Of a stretch of 64,000 nt of DNA, positions 13,190-24,659 are shown one piece after another. A program made the position numbers and the translations under genes. The DNA comes from Sipunculus nudus (taxonomy: Eukaryota; Annelida; Sipuncula; Golfingiida; Sipunculidae): assembly GCA_026874595.1 (NCBI GenBank), contig CM049316.1:30239339-30303338 (forward strand). Direction: 5' to 3'. How positions within the stretch are numbered: position 1 is the first letter of the stretch; each line of letters opens with the position of its first letter. A model generated the notes under the pieces. It was not told the DNA's origin. It worked only from the letters and a program-made list of their open reading frames with translations, and did no database searches.

Positions 13190-14743
13190 CAGTATGTCAC
13201 ATAAGTGAGGACACCACTCACGTTTCAGCAATCATTTTATTAGATCTTCCATAGAACAAATACAATGGAACTGAAACTTGGATAAATTTTAACATAGTCA
13301 ATGAAAAACATCAAAAGTGAGTACACTCCACAGTGACCATTGTCATCTGGCACTCTCCTGACACAGTTACAATTCATTCAACCATGCAAATCCACTTGTC
13401 CTATTCTATATGTACATGTACCTGTATGTATCCTGTATTAGAGTTGTGAATCTTGATGCCTTGGGATAATTTTCTCATACTGTTCACTGAATGTTCAACA
13501 TGGCACCTCATGGCAAAGAAAACTCTCTGAGGATTTGAGAAATAGAGAAATAGCATTGTTGCTCTTCACGAAGATTGCCCAGCTAGGCATACTTGTAACA
13601 CCTGAAACTGAGCTACAGTATGGTCAGGGTCATACAGCGATTTTGCAAGACAGGTTTCACTCAGAATAGGTCCCGCCAGGTTCGATCAAACAAGCTGAGT
13701 CCCCGTGCTAAATGTCAGGTTCAGAAGCTGGCTTGAAAACAGACGCATGAGTGCTGCCAGCATTGCTGTAGAGGTTGTAGAAGCAGGAGTTCAGCCTGTC
13801 AGTGCTCAGACCATACGCCATACTCTGCAACAAGTTTGTCTGCATGGCCTTCGTCCCAGAAGAAAGCCTCTTCTGAAGCTGGCTTGCAAAAAAGCCCGCC
13901 AGCAGTTTGCTGATGACATGCATGAATTACAGGAACCATGTCCTCTGGTCTGATGAGAGTTAGATAAACTTGCTTGGCTCAAGTGGTGTTCAGCATCTGT
14001 TGTGGCGCCATGGTGAGGAATACCAAGATAGTGTCTTGCCTGCAGTCAAGCATGGGGGTGGTAGTATCATGGTGTGGGGCTGTGTGAGTGCTGCTGGTAT
14101 TGGGGAGCTGTGGGTCATAAAGGGAATCATTAATTCAAACATGTTTTGTGATATTCTGAAGAAGAACATGATGCCCTCCCTTAAGAAACTTGGCCACACA
14201 GCAGTTTTCCAACATGATAACGACACCAAACATACCTCAAAGATGACAACTGCTTTCCTGAAGAAGGTAAAGGTGAAGGTTATGGAGTGGCCATGTATGT
14301 CTTCAGACTTGAACTATTTTGAGCACCTGTGGGGCATGCTCAAGCGTCAGGTGGAGGTGCGCCTGGTGTCTAACATCAACCAGTTTTGCGATGTCATCAT
14401 GGAGGAATGGAAGATGATCCCAGCAACAACCTGTGCAGCTCTGGTGAATTCCATGTCCAGGAGGATTAAGGGAGTGCTAGTTAACAATGGTGCTCACACA
14501 GAATATTAACACTTTGGATGCTGTTTAGATATTTTCATTGTAGGGTGTACTCACTTTTGTTGCCTGCCATTTAGACAACTAGGCCTCTATGTAGAGGGAA
14601 AGTATTTCTATGCTGCTATACAAGTTGTACAGTGACTTTGCTAAAATATATCCAAGTTTCAGTCCCATAGTTTTAGCCCTTAGGAAGGTCTAATAAAATG
14701 ATTGCTGAAATGTGAAGGATGTACTCACTTTTGTGACTTACTG
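13190..14743 (+). mobile_element. Tc1-type transposon with IR/DR ends, inactive
   Basis: Complete element of about 1554 bp, flanked by TA on both sides (13188-13189 and 14744-14745). The ends start CAGT and pair as inverted repeats over about 100 bp; both contain TTTCAGCAATCATTTTATTA. Each end carries a second, inner copy of the AAAAGTGAGTAC-type motif (left about 13314-13325, right about 14553-14566). This is the IR/DR layout of Tc1 elements that bind transposase at two sites per end. The only gene inside is the broken transposase at 13500-14509. Confidence 0.95.
13500..14509 (+). pseudogene. Tc1 transposase, DD34E, disrupted
   Basis: Cut-and-paste transposase of the Tc1/mariner superfamily, about 340 codons in intact relatives. 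The start is MAPHGKE at 13500. The N-terminal paired-like DNA-binding part is scattered over several frames: a one-base insertion lies just after the start region near 13522, and more shifts follow. The second DNA-binding subdomain (NRRMSAASIA, PRRKPLLKL) is readable at 13705-13930. A frameshift near 13930 leads into the catalytic domain. The three catalytic acids are all still encoded: D at 13952 (LWSDES), D at 14216 (QHDND) and E at 14321 (EHLWG), the last two 35 codons apart as expected for DD34E. A TAG at 13961 interrupts the frame three codons after the first D. The C-terminal 179 codons are open. The copy is dead, but its TIRs look mobilisable in trans. Confidence 0.93.
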
Positions 14744-14948
14744 TATAGTTATACATGTGTGTGAAATTTAAGATTAAAAAAGAAAACGGAAAAAAAAATA
14801 ATAATTCAGATACATTCTGCATGTACAAAGTATATTATGACACAAATGAATGTTGAGGATGGATGAAAAAATTCAATAATCGTAAATTATTTAATTTAAT
14901 AACAATTTTGTGGAATCTATAATTCATTAACTGGAGTTTCTTTGTTAT

Positions 14949-15334
14949 CTTTTTATTTGTTGGAGGTAACTGCCACCATTTTGTTTAATGCTAACTTAGC
15001 AACGTATATGTACATCAGGGATCAGTTCATCAAGGGGGAGTATCACTCACTTTTCTTCATGTTATATCCTGGTGTTAACCAGGCCAGGTGACTACTGCAC
15101 CTGCGGGTCCTCGGTGCGTATTCGTCCCCATTGCTTGGTCATACCACCGAGGAACCCCGGAAAGGCGCACTCGTGTGTAAGTGAAACACGGCTGTTGGGT
15201 ACGGCTTTCCCATTAAGCCTGCGTTCACCCTGGGCAGGGGCCGACCGTCAAAAATATCACCGCCTCGGCTTAGATAAGCACCCACGATCTTCCGGCTTCG
15301 AGTCCTGTGCTTTACCCCTAGGCCACAGAAGCAT
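14949..15334 (-). mobile_element. tRNA-derived SINE, family A, reverse copy
   Basis: Minus-strand copy of the element at 2348-2794. The tRNA-like head is at the right end (reverse complement reads TGGCCTAGGGGTAAAGC near 15325). The G+C-rich body contains the same AGTGCGCCTTTC-type segment, and the tail hairpin (GGTGGCAGTTACCTCC in SINE orientation) is at about 14965. A perfect 13-bp target duplication, GTTTCTTTGTTAT, lies at 14936-14948 and 15335-15347. The exact duplication suggests this copy is younger than the one at 2.3 kb. Confidence 0.9.
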
Positions 15335-15347
15335 GTTTCTTTGTTAT

Positions 15348-15935
15348 TTTATAATATGTTAAGAAATGGTGCTCCTAGGAAGATCTCTTTAATTTGTTGT
15401 AAATTACAATTATAATGATTATTTTTTTTTATAAATTTGCAATATCTTTGATGCATGAAAGTTACTTTAATACCGCCATTTTCACGGTCAGATATCAAAT
15501 ATTTAGTGTCTGGGATTAAAGGAAATGGTACTGTCAGTACAAATGTTATATGAATGCTCCACCGGTACCAAAGTTGGTGGAGGAGGGAGGGTCGATGACT
15601 TCCTCAACTTTTCCTTTATTCCGTATTTAGTTAGTGCCAATTAATATGACGTAAATAAAAACAAGACAAAATATAAATGTGCTCAGAGCGCAGACTTTCG
15701 CTAAGGTAGCACATTACACGCGTATGGTATTGTCAAAAATGACTCCAATGCTGTACGTTGATTGACTGACATCTTTCAGGGAAACGGCACGTGCACATGG
15801 AACGTAACGTTTCTTTCCCTTCTGAGCCAATGAACAACTATTCCACTTCGTCATTTCGACCACATAGATCAACCCGACCTGATTTGTCCCCATATGTTGA
15901 ACCGCCATGGCAACACTTTGGGTCCCCTATATATA
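15348..15935. other. Intergenic DNA, nothing recognised
   Basis: No gene, repeat or RNA feature could be supported here. Confidence 0.5.
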
Positions 15936-16597
15936 GTACAGCGGCTAAGCACCAGAATTGCTCAAATTTTGCAGAAAGCATGTACTTGTGCCCCTGGGTA
16001 TCTTAAAAAATAGACCCCAAAAATTCAAGCCCCCTAGTGGCCGCCATCTTGGTTTTAAATATTGCTGCAAAATTATGCATTTCATTGTATTTCTAAAGCT
16101 CTTACTATATTTTGTACTCACTAAAACCATGCTTTGTCGGTACGAAAAGAGGGGAAATTGCAATAAAGGTATTTTTATTAAAGTTTTGGGTCTCTTAATG
16201 GAAAAAATAGTGGATTAAAGTACAAGGCAGGTGGCGTTCTGAAAATATATGTTGGTTGCCATGGCAACCTTGGTCAGTTTTGCCAGTGATGCCAATATTT
16301 AAATAAATTGCCATAACTCTGTTGATATTATACATAAAATGATGAAATAAAAAATAAAATGCTCCAAATTGAGAGGATTTTCTTACGTGTACAATCTTTT
16401 TACTTAATATAATTTGCATAATCTGCTATATATAAATTTATGCAAATTTAAGTATAAAAATCGCACTAGGGGGCTAGAATTTTCGGGGTTTATTTTTTTA
16501 AAGATGCCTAGGGGACTAGTAGTATCCCTGTGCAAAGTTTCATTCCTTCTGCAAAATTTGAGCAATTCTGGTGAAAAATGGGCCTTAGTCGCTGTAC
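15936..16597. mobile_element. Fold-back element with ~160-bp inverted arms
   Basis: Left arm about 15936-16090 and right arm about 16430-16597 are reverse complements with small gaps. Shared blocks include GTACAGCG at the tips, CACCAGAATTGCTCAAATTT, ATCTTxAAAAAATA and AGCCCCCTAGTG. TA lies on both sides (15934-15935, 16598-16599), which fits a Tc1/mariner-type target site. The ~340-bp centre holds no ORF of note. This is a non-autonomous DNA element or a simple fold-back repeat. The ORFs of 70-100 codons inside it are shadows of the palindrome. Confidence 0.85.
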
Positions 16598-16789
16598 TAC
16601 TAACCATGCTGTCGCAGAGTGTTTCTACAGTTCTCCTCTGCAGTGTTTTTTGTGTAAAACATGGGGACGCAAAAAGGTCCTTTGAATTCGCACTAGGGCC
16701 ATTGTAACGCTGCATGAAATGACCCAGATGTGATCACGTCGAGCAAAATAAAGGCTTGAGACTGGTCCACTTAAATGTTAATTTTCTTT

Positions 16790-18047
16790 TAAATAAAGGG
16801 ATAAACTTAGATATTTATTAATGGAATGGAAAATTTTTGATATTATAGGACTCAGTGACACATTTTTGAGTGAATCACACTCTGAGACAGACGTTCAAAT
16901 AGAAGGCTTTAACTCTGAGACAGACCGACAGACCAGGTGGCGGAATCATTGTATATTTACGTGAATGTCTACAATATGATTACTCAGACAATTTAAATTC
17001 AGATACCGAAAGAATATGGTTAAAACTGAAATTGCAGAACAGGCGGGATTTCTGTTTATGTCATGCATATAGACCTCCTGATGTTTAGCCTGCTGGTATG
17101 ATCATTTTGAAGAACAAATAATTCGTGCATGTGATACAGGTTCAGTTACTGTTATCATGGGAGACTATTTCCTTACGGTTTGCAGTGTTTCCTGATTGTG
17201 GAGAAGGGCTTAAGTGAGCGCAAGACATGAAGGAGGTGACGCAAACAACCCTGACAATTATCGACCGATTTCTTTGTTTATCTGTTTATCAAAGTTCATA
17301 GAAAGACAAGTTTATAATAACCTCTATATAGAAATACTCGACTTTTGCAAAATTTGCCTTAATAAATATATAAACTTATTTATTTTACATGGATTGTACA
17401 AATAGTTATTATAACTATTCACAGTACTCCCCATGGCTCAGACTGTGGCGTTCGGTAGACTGCAGAGGTGAAGGAAACCGGAAAATCAGGAAAAAACCAC
17501 CGGATTTGGACGGGCAACTACAACCTACTCTCATAGCCACGCCGGGGTTAACCCTATCGATCAGGGATATCTTGTGTAGCATAGACGTTTCTAAAGCTTT
17601 TGATTTAATTCCACACGATATATTTCTTAGAAAAAAAAACTTAAATTTTATGGATGTTCGAATACCACTATGAAATGCTTTGAGTTTTACATTTTCAATC
17701 GTGTCCAGTCCCTTAGTTTCCTTGGGGAAAATAACAGCTCTTGTTCCTTGTGTGTCTGGAGTAACAGTACTCATGTTTCTTCTGTATATTAATGATTTCC
17801 CTCTGCGTCTTACTCATAGTCAAATGGAAATGTATGTAGATGGCACAGCACTATTTGTATTTGATAAAAATGTATCTGACATTGAAGCAGCTCTGAATTC
17901 GGACTTATCTAGAGTTAACACATGGTAGTCAACCAACAGCTTTGTCATCAATACCAAATAAACACAGGCAATGTTAATATGTTCATCTCAGAGTAAGAGA
18001 CAGATAGAGACAGGCGCTCTGTATGTATACAAAAATGGTATGATGAT
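16790..18047 (+). pseudogene. Non-LTR retrotransposon (CR1/Jockey-like) pol relic
   Basis: Remains of a LINE ORF2. An AP-endonuclease part is at about 16830-17080: DIIGLSDTFLSES, then in shifted frames GGGIIVYLRE and HAYRPPD. The RT N-terminal part is at about 17240-17320 (DNYRPISLFICLSKFIER). An RT palm fragment is near 17575-17620 (SIDVSKAFDLIPHDI). The RT active-site region is at 17770-17930 (FLLYINDFPL, then MYVDGTALF where active relatives have YADDTA). The catalytic aspartate pair is therefore damaged. Frameshifts and stops occur throughout, and a family-B SINE (17366-17545) interrupts it. A MITE starts at 18056 just beyond. The order EN then RT in one orientation is clear; the clade is inferred from motif style. 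Confidence 0.85.
17366..17545 (-). mobile_element. SINE family B, truncated copy inside the LINE
   Basis: This matches the 10172-10411 copy from the CTTATTTATTTTACATGGAT tail through the CTCATAGCCACGC segment. It then stops before the tRNA-like head, so it is 5'-truncated relative to its own orientation. It separates the RT N-terminal part of the LINE relic from its palm domain, so it landed after the LINE. Confidence 0.8.
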
Positions 18048-18055
18048 ACTAAATG

Positions 18056-18757
18056 AACGCTCCCGAGGCAGCGGAAATCTTGCGCTTCTAAAGAAGCAAC
18101 TGATCTTCACGCTGCCAGCTTTGACCGTTTATGATATATTTAGACACCAGATGGCGGTTCGTTGTCCGCTGAAAAAAAAACGTGCGTATGATGTAACAAG
18201 CAGCCAACCAGATGCCAATAAACAAACACTAGACAGGCATCCTGGCTCCGCCCATAGCTGCGCTTCAAGCGCCGCTTGATGAGAGTTACCGGTCGAATTT
18301 TAATTGCTCCCTCTGTATTCTTGCATTATCGACCGATTCGATTATGAAATTATGACTATGTTAGCGTAGCCATGCATCTGTTGTCTGCAGAACTGAAACC
18401 AGCCAGGGAAGTGTGCACGCAGCCTTTGTTGTTACGTTTCATTTGAATTACAACTAACCGGCCGGGCATCTTATGTGCCCAAGGCCCTAAGCAAACCACG
18501 TCTGGGGCAATTCTCTTTGAGCCTGTGGCCTGTTCAGACGGTTACCGGGGCGATGAGCTGTCACTCAAAACGAAATGAACAAGATTGGTTCCGTGTATTC
18601 CTCGCTTGGTCGTGTCTTCCAGCACAAGGTCCCATCTGATTGGACAAAAATACAGTGCTCCCCTCTGGTGTAGCAATTCAGGATACGAGGTCATAACAAA
18701 CAGCGCTTAAGATATAGGGAATAGGCATATAGTTAAAGCGCTGTGTAAAGAGCGTAC
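18056..18757 (+). mobile_element. Non-autonomous DNA element (family M1), 702 bp
   Basis: The ends are short inverted repeats (AACGCTC... and ...GAGCGTAC) flanked by an 8-bp direct repeat ACTAAATG (18048-18055, 18758-18765). A reverse-orientation copy with the same ends lies at 34462-34933; it shares GCTTTGACCGTTTATGAT, GAGCTGTCACTCAAAACG and CAGTGCTCCCCTCTGGTG. That copy lacks about 230 bp present here (roughly 18255-18475). The 8-10-bp target duplications would fit a hAT- or Mutator-like mobiliser. No gene is inside. Confidence 0.82.
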
Positions 18758-18765
18758 ACTAAATG

Positions 18766-19829
18766 TGGATCAAATCAAACTTCTAGCTGTAAAAACTGAC
18801 GGTTCATTGTACTCATATTACGCATGTGAATTACCGATGCAGTAAGTCGTTAGCCCTGTCGTTGAGATCTAAATAATATCTGAACTTTAGATGTAAAGTA
18901 TTATTATACAATTAATATATTGCTGTAAATCTGTTCAGGAAATCGTCCCGATATACGATATGTGTAAGTTACAAAGTAATTCCTGCAAAACTCTGGCCTG
19001 CTAAATATAAGACAAAAACAGGCAAGAAGGCGAAATCGAGTGCAACGGATAAACAGACAGACATACTGACAAGGTGACACATTTGAGATTACAGATGATT
19101 AGAGAAGCTTATGGCGAAATTGGAGAGGAATATTAAGATATACTGACAAACAGACACACATACTGACATAGTTTATGACCAGTTGAAGCAGAAAGGATGC
19201 ATAGGGAGAAATTAAGCGTGAATTTGTGAAGAAAGGACTAATATTGAAGAAGTAATGAGGAAATTTAAATTTTTGCCGTTATCAATGACCTTGACCTCTG
19301 CCCGATATCGACAAAGATCAATAGTCTTCGGAGACTTTTGTTTTCTGTTAGTTGTGAAAGTTTGAAAGCGATCGCTGCAAAACTTGGTATTTTAGACTGG
19401 AGACAGACAGACAGAAATCATAACAAACAAACAAACAGACATACGGAGCTCTTTGATTTCGGCAAGCAACAAATTATTATGATATTAACCTTCAAAACCA
19501 CTACTTGGTCAGACCAACAGTCTTGTCAATAATCGATGACAAGCACTGTTTCTCCTGCCCGTCGTCGTCTCTTTGATTTGTTATTATCCCCATGGCACTG
19601 TTGCTGGACTATTGTGTACAGTTATTGACCCATTCTGCTTTCTGTAATTTCTAGGTAATGTCACGGTTATTTATCCAAAACCAGGTCGTTCACCCAAATA
19701 TCGTATTTCCCGCCCTTTTATGATTAATTTAAAATCAGTTGCACCTTAAGTCTGTTTTTAAGGACTTGTGAATCAATCACTTTATATGATATTATGTTAA
19801 TGTTGCTGTTATTATTATAACTATTTTAA

Positions 19830-19873
<44 letters not shown>

Positions 19874-20202
19874 GTTATTATTATCATAAACATTATACCG
19901 ACTATACATTGGCAACTCATGAACCTCTTGTTTTATTAAAATGCAAATTTAGTAGAGCGCACAAGGCAGAATTAACAATCTTACCAGAACCGCCGTTTCA
20001 TCCGTACCCGCACCAACATTTATTGGCGTCTTCCCTGACTGACTGAAGTGTTGTCGGCGTTCAAGCCAGTCACAACTCTCGGAAAAATACGGCCTGCACT
20101 GGCTCCCTCAGCAACGACAAAGGTCAACAGATTGATTCGTCATACAGTTAGATATTTTAAGGCGAATATAAAAGATACTGATAGAGATGAAGATCGTAGT
20201 GA
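18766..20202. other. Intergenic DNA with CAGA-type and TTA repeats
   Basis: Short CAGACAGACA runs recur at about 19053, 19150 and 19405, next to sequence of the TTGAAAGCGATCGCTGCAAAACTTGG kind in segments of a dispersed repeat. An (ATT)n array lies at 19833-19873. No gene is seen. Confidence 0.5.
19833..19873. repeat. (ATT)n microsatellite
   Basis: About 13 uninterrupted ATT units, then a few imperfect ones. Confidence 0.95.
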
Positions 20203-20346
20203 GAGACGTGGAGGAAGCCGGAGAACCCGTAGAAAACCACCGAATTTGGACGGGCCACTACAACCCACTCTCATGGCAACACCTGGGATCGAACCCGCGC
20301 GTCGCCAGCGGAGAGAGCCGAGCGTTTTATCTCTCAGTTGTCCTGG
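20203..20346 (-). mobile_element. SINE family B, head-containing partial copy
   Basis: On the minus strand it reads from a tRNA-like head (GGACAACTGAGAGATAAAACG at 20343, B-box GGTTCGATCCC near 20290) through the GTTTTCTACGGGTTCTCCGG core. It then ends without the AT-rich tail seen at 10172. It complements the headless copy at 17366. Confidence 0.72.
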
Positions 20347-21766
20347 CCCCGGTGTCTTCCCTGCTCCATACACAATCAAGTATCAAAGGACAATAATTGG
20401 GCAGTTTTGCGTCATTCTGCTGAGATTAACAAACCCATGAACCAACAATAAAAACAGGCTTGGATGATAACCCAACCTCCTTATATAAATATACATAAAC
20501 AAACACGGGTGAAAGCATTTATAATCGCCTGGCGGAGGTAACAAACAAGCAACGAAAGGTGAAAACTTAACCTCCTTGGCTGAGGGAAAAACTTCTGTTG
20601 TCAGCATTTTGCTGGCGAGAGTTTCAGATTCGCGAGAGGGCAATTATCTCGAAAATAAACCTTCGTAAACAAGACGCCCAAAATGCACCGGTGAACATTC
20701 GTTTGAACTGTATAGTCTCATTATCTTTGTCTGTATTGTTGCCAGGCAAAACTTATTGACATTATTAATATTAACCGATATCTTTTCTCTTATCCATGAC
20801 AAAGATTATATTATTAATAATATATTTCACATTATCTGTCTATACCGAACAAGAAATTCTAGTTCCCTTGGTCCTACCTAAATAGTAAAGATATTTGCGA
20901 GCATTATCATTATTTCATAAAAAAATATACATCATGCGTGTAGGTAATTTGTAGTGATATCGGGAATCGAACCCTCGCGAAATACTGCACTATATTGATC
21001 ACACTAATTGGTTTTAAGCACAACACAATACTCAAAGTGATGATTTCCTGGAAACATCTCCCTTGAGTGTATTTAACAAATTTGCCGTCAGCGCAATTAT
21101 TATAGACGCGTTTTTGTAGATCTCTTTCTGTGCACGTGTCAAAAGACAACAAACAGTATACATCCTGTCCGGGTTAATGAACATTCTTCAATTATTAAGG
21201 TCGAAACAACTGAGACGGGGAGCAAACTTTCTTAATCACACAGAATACCGAGGGAATCGTCACACAATGCACACGAGAGCAGCCCCATATCGATGGAGAC
21301 ATGATTTAACCTTGATGGACATTGGCCAGAGTTGATTGTTCACAGACATGCCCGCCCCTGCGATCGGTCAGGGCATTCGATCCGGTGGCTGCTCACACAA
21401 AGACCAATTCTATTTGTCAAATGATTTTCGATTATCCTACAGGTCCCCTTTGACATAAATGGTCGTCAGCCTTGGGCGGGATTGTCGATTTTTTTTTACA
21501 TTCATGAGAAGAGATTAAAAGGTACATGGGCCTTGGTCAGATACCCACCGCCGACAGCCAGGCAACAGCAGTTTAATTCACGGTAAGTAGTAATTAAAGA
21601 AACACATGTACTTTAAATCCGTATAACATGATTATCTTTACTGGCAATATGTTTTAATTATCTTAAGGCTGAGCAGGACAAGGGTGTATTTACGTGATAC
21701 GAATATTATTTACCAAATGCTAAATCATAGAAGCTTCGTCCATGATCGTCTAGACATAGCTTTTGA
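20347..21766. other. Intergenic DNA, no gene recognised
   Basis: Sequence at about 20600-20690 and 20945-21000 shares GCGAGAGTTTCAGATTCGCG-like and AATCGAACCCTCGCGAA motifs loosely with 8165-8530, a probable decayed repeat. Otherwise nothing can be supported. Confidence 0.5.
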
Positions 21767-23022
21767 ACAAGAATGTATTTGACTTCTGGCTTCCTCTGTG
21801 TATATATTAATGATCTAAGGGTAATTATGGTTATGTAAAGTTCTTATAACGCCTCCGTGAAGAATGTATGAACTTATTTATCAACAACATGTTTGTAAAC
21901 ACAGCAATGTTGACAAACAGGACAAAACCATGTAGCCCAATGTGGTAGGTTGCATAAAAATGGAGGAAGAAGAGTCACTTGTTGCAGAAACACCATTTAC
22001 AAAGCTCTGGCTTATCTGACTTGCCGTCATATGCCCTTATTGAATTGTGTTTGATTATTTTGGCGGGCCTCCATGCATTTATTATAAAAACATTGATATA
22101 AACAAAACAAGCAGCCTGTGTGCGCTGATATCCACGTTTTCTCGCCTATTTTTTTAAACTCCAAGGGATTACCTTTAGTTTAAAAAGGCCAGTTAGGTGA
22201 TTGGGCCCCTTTTACTAAACTGGCGTTACGTAGAGCGCATATCGCCGCCAAGGAAAAAATAACCCTATTGGACAGCCCTTATTGGACATTGAACGTATTT
22301 ATTTTTTAGAAAATAGTCATAATGTTAATTTGTTATAAATTACTCCGACAGTTAACAGATTCTTAAGGGTATCAACACACGACAAAACAGACTTTTGTAC
22401 AAAAATGTATTTGACTTCTGGCTTCCTCTGTGGATATATCAATGATCTAAGGGTAATTATGGTTATGTAAAGTTCTTATAACGCCTCCGTGAAGAATGTA
22501 TGAACTTATTTATCAACAACATGTTTGTAAACACAGCAATGTTGACAAACAGGACAAAACCATGCAGCCCAATGTGGTAGGTTGCATAAAAACGGAGGAA
22601 GAAGAGTCACTTGTTGCAGAAACACCATTTACAAAGCTCTGGCTTATCTGACTTGCCGTCATATGCCCTTATTGAATTGTGTTTGATTATTTTGGCGGGC
22701 CTCCATGTATTTATCATAAACACATTGATATAAACAAAACAAGCAGCCTGTGTGCGCTGATATCCACGTTTTCTCGCCTATTTTTTTAAACTCCAAGGGA
22801 TTACCTTTAGTTTAAAAAGACCAGTTAGGTGATTGGGCCCCATTTACTAAACTGGCGTTACGTAGAGCGCATATCGCCGCCAAGGAAAAAATAACCCTAT
22901 TGGACAGCCCTTATTGGACATTGAACGTATTAATTTTTCAGAAAATAGTCATAATGTTAATTTGTAATATATTACTCCGACAGTTAACAGATTCTTAAGG
23001 GTATCAACACACGTCAAAACAA
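21767..23022. repeat. Tandem duplication, two 632-bp units
   Basis: Unit 1 (about 21767-22398) and unit 2 (about 22399-23022) align end to end with only about a dozen differences, such as GTATATATTAATG versus GATATATCAATG. The copies share TGACTTCTGGCTTCCTCTGT, AACAACATGTTTGTAAACAC and GGAAAAAATAACCCTATTGG. The low divergence implies a recent event. No ORF is conserved across both units, so this is a duplication of non-coding DNA. Confidence 0.95.
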
Positions 23023-24019
23023 AAAGAGATTTAAGAAGAAAGTTCAATTCATTTCATTTTCGATTTATATATTAATAGCGTAAGGCGATTTTTGTGACCT
23101 TCCGTATCTCCTCTGACACCACCATACGGACTGCCGTGATTTCAACATACATATGTCCCCGGTTTGTCCGAAGACATTCCACCATTCTTACCGGAACGTA
23201 TTCGTCCAAGTCATCCAGACTCGGACACAAGGTCAACTTAAAGACAGAACATTTACACCAAATGTCATCTTCAAAGACATCTTATGACGGTAACATTGTA
23301 CAACCAAGACATTCAACTATGAAAGACTATTTGACATCAGAATTAACTGCTCTCCCCAAACCGGTAACTATTTATAAAGTTTCAAGCTGTTTAGAGATCG
23401 TCCTTTTCACAGTGTTTCATACTTTTTGTCTCCGTTTTGTAACTTTTTTTCAAAATACCTAGACTTGTTCCCACTTTTTAGTATTGATTTGAACGTCGAG
23501 TTTCAAAATGATTCTGTGCTTGTTTATAAAAAATATTTTAGAGCAACTCAGAGTTCATTCTCCACAACATAAATTGCAGGTATACACTGACCACCATTAA
23601 AAAAAAGTCTGTGTAGATGTTCTCATTTATATCACCTCCTTTTTTATTTTACATTCGTTTGTAAAGAATGAGCATGAATAATGTTGTATTGTGTGGGTTC
23701 AGTCCTATTTTGTCCTATTCTTTCCTTGTATATTAAGACATTCGTCCTACTTTTACTATAAATCCATTCCTACTTTGTCCTACTTTTTCATATGTATGTG
23801 CTGGAGAACCTGTTGTTACAGTTTATGGAGTTTGTATTCTTCATTCACATCAATTCTATTCAAAGTCATCAATACGCAGATTAATTTACGCTCTATTCCA
23901 CCAACCTCTGTCCACATGGGTTTGGGGTATGTTCTTTTTCAACTAGAAGTCTCATTGTGAAAACCTAAGTGACAGGGGAATCTTGTGGAATATAAATAAT
24001 TTAAAACAAAGTTACAACA
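23023..24019. other. Intergenic DNA, no gene recognised
   Basis: A 122-codon plus-strand ORF at 23094-23462 has no recognisable domain, signal peptide or splice context and is not called. Nothing else is seen. Confidence 0.5.
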
Positions 24020-24431
24020 TTCCATATTATTAAAGATAGGAAATTAATTAAAAACATGGGGATAAGTACATGCAGCTCAACATTTAAAGTACATATTTGA
24101 CGGGTGCTCACTGGATGAAGTCTAGTAAAAACTCTACAAAGCATAACAGACACATGCATTATTCCATATCATTTAAGATAGTAAATTCATTAAAAACCTG
24201 GGGATATGTACATGCAGCACAACATTTAAAAATCCATATTTGACGGGTGCCAACTTGATGAAGTCTTGTAAAAACTCTACAAGGCATAACAGACAAATTA
24301 TTCCATATCATTTAAGATAGTAAATTCTTTAAAAACCTGGGGATATGTACATGCAGCACAACAATTAAAAATCCATATTTGACGGGTGCCAACTTGATGA
24401 AGTCTTGTAAAATCTCTACAAGGCATAACAG
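24020..24431. repeat. Tandem array, three units of ~140 bp
   Basis: Unit starts (TTCCATAT(T/C)AT) fall at about 24020, 24162 and 24301, giving periods of 142 and 139 bp. Shared blocks are GTACATGCAGC(A/T)CAACA, CATATTTGACGGGTGC and TCTACAA(A/G)GCATAACAG. Units 2 and 3 are closer to each other than to unit 1. No coding frame runs through the array. Confidence 0.92.
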
Positions 24432-24659
24432 GCTAAAACAAAGGTCTTGTAATTAAAAGGAGTGCAAACATTGGAGAAGCGTGAACTTATGATTTTTTTT
24501 CAAATCTATATTGGTATCTAAGATTTGTTGTTTTCTATGAAATCTAAAAAACAAGCTGTTATTTTAAAGCTCAAACAAATGGAAATATATTGACACGCGT
24601 GGGTCGAACAATATATAGAACTGTCGATATCAAACCGATTCCTGTCAACAATCTAGTAA

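Noticed and set aside
22000-23000. CRISPR-like direct repeats
   Set aside because: Repeats in this window are long tandem units or microsatellites. There are no short repeats with unique equal spacers, and the DNA is eukaryotic.
23094-23462. 122-codon plus-strand ORF
   Set aside because: No domain, signal peptide, codon pattern or neighbouring exon supports it. It starts just beyond the tandem duplication and is not shared with it.
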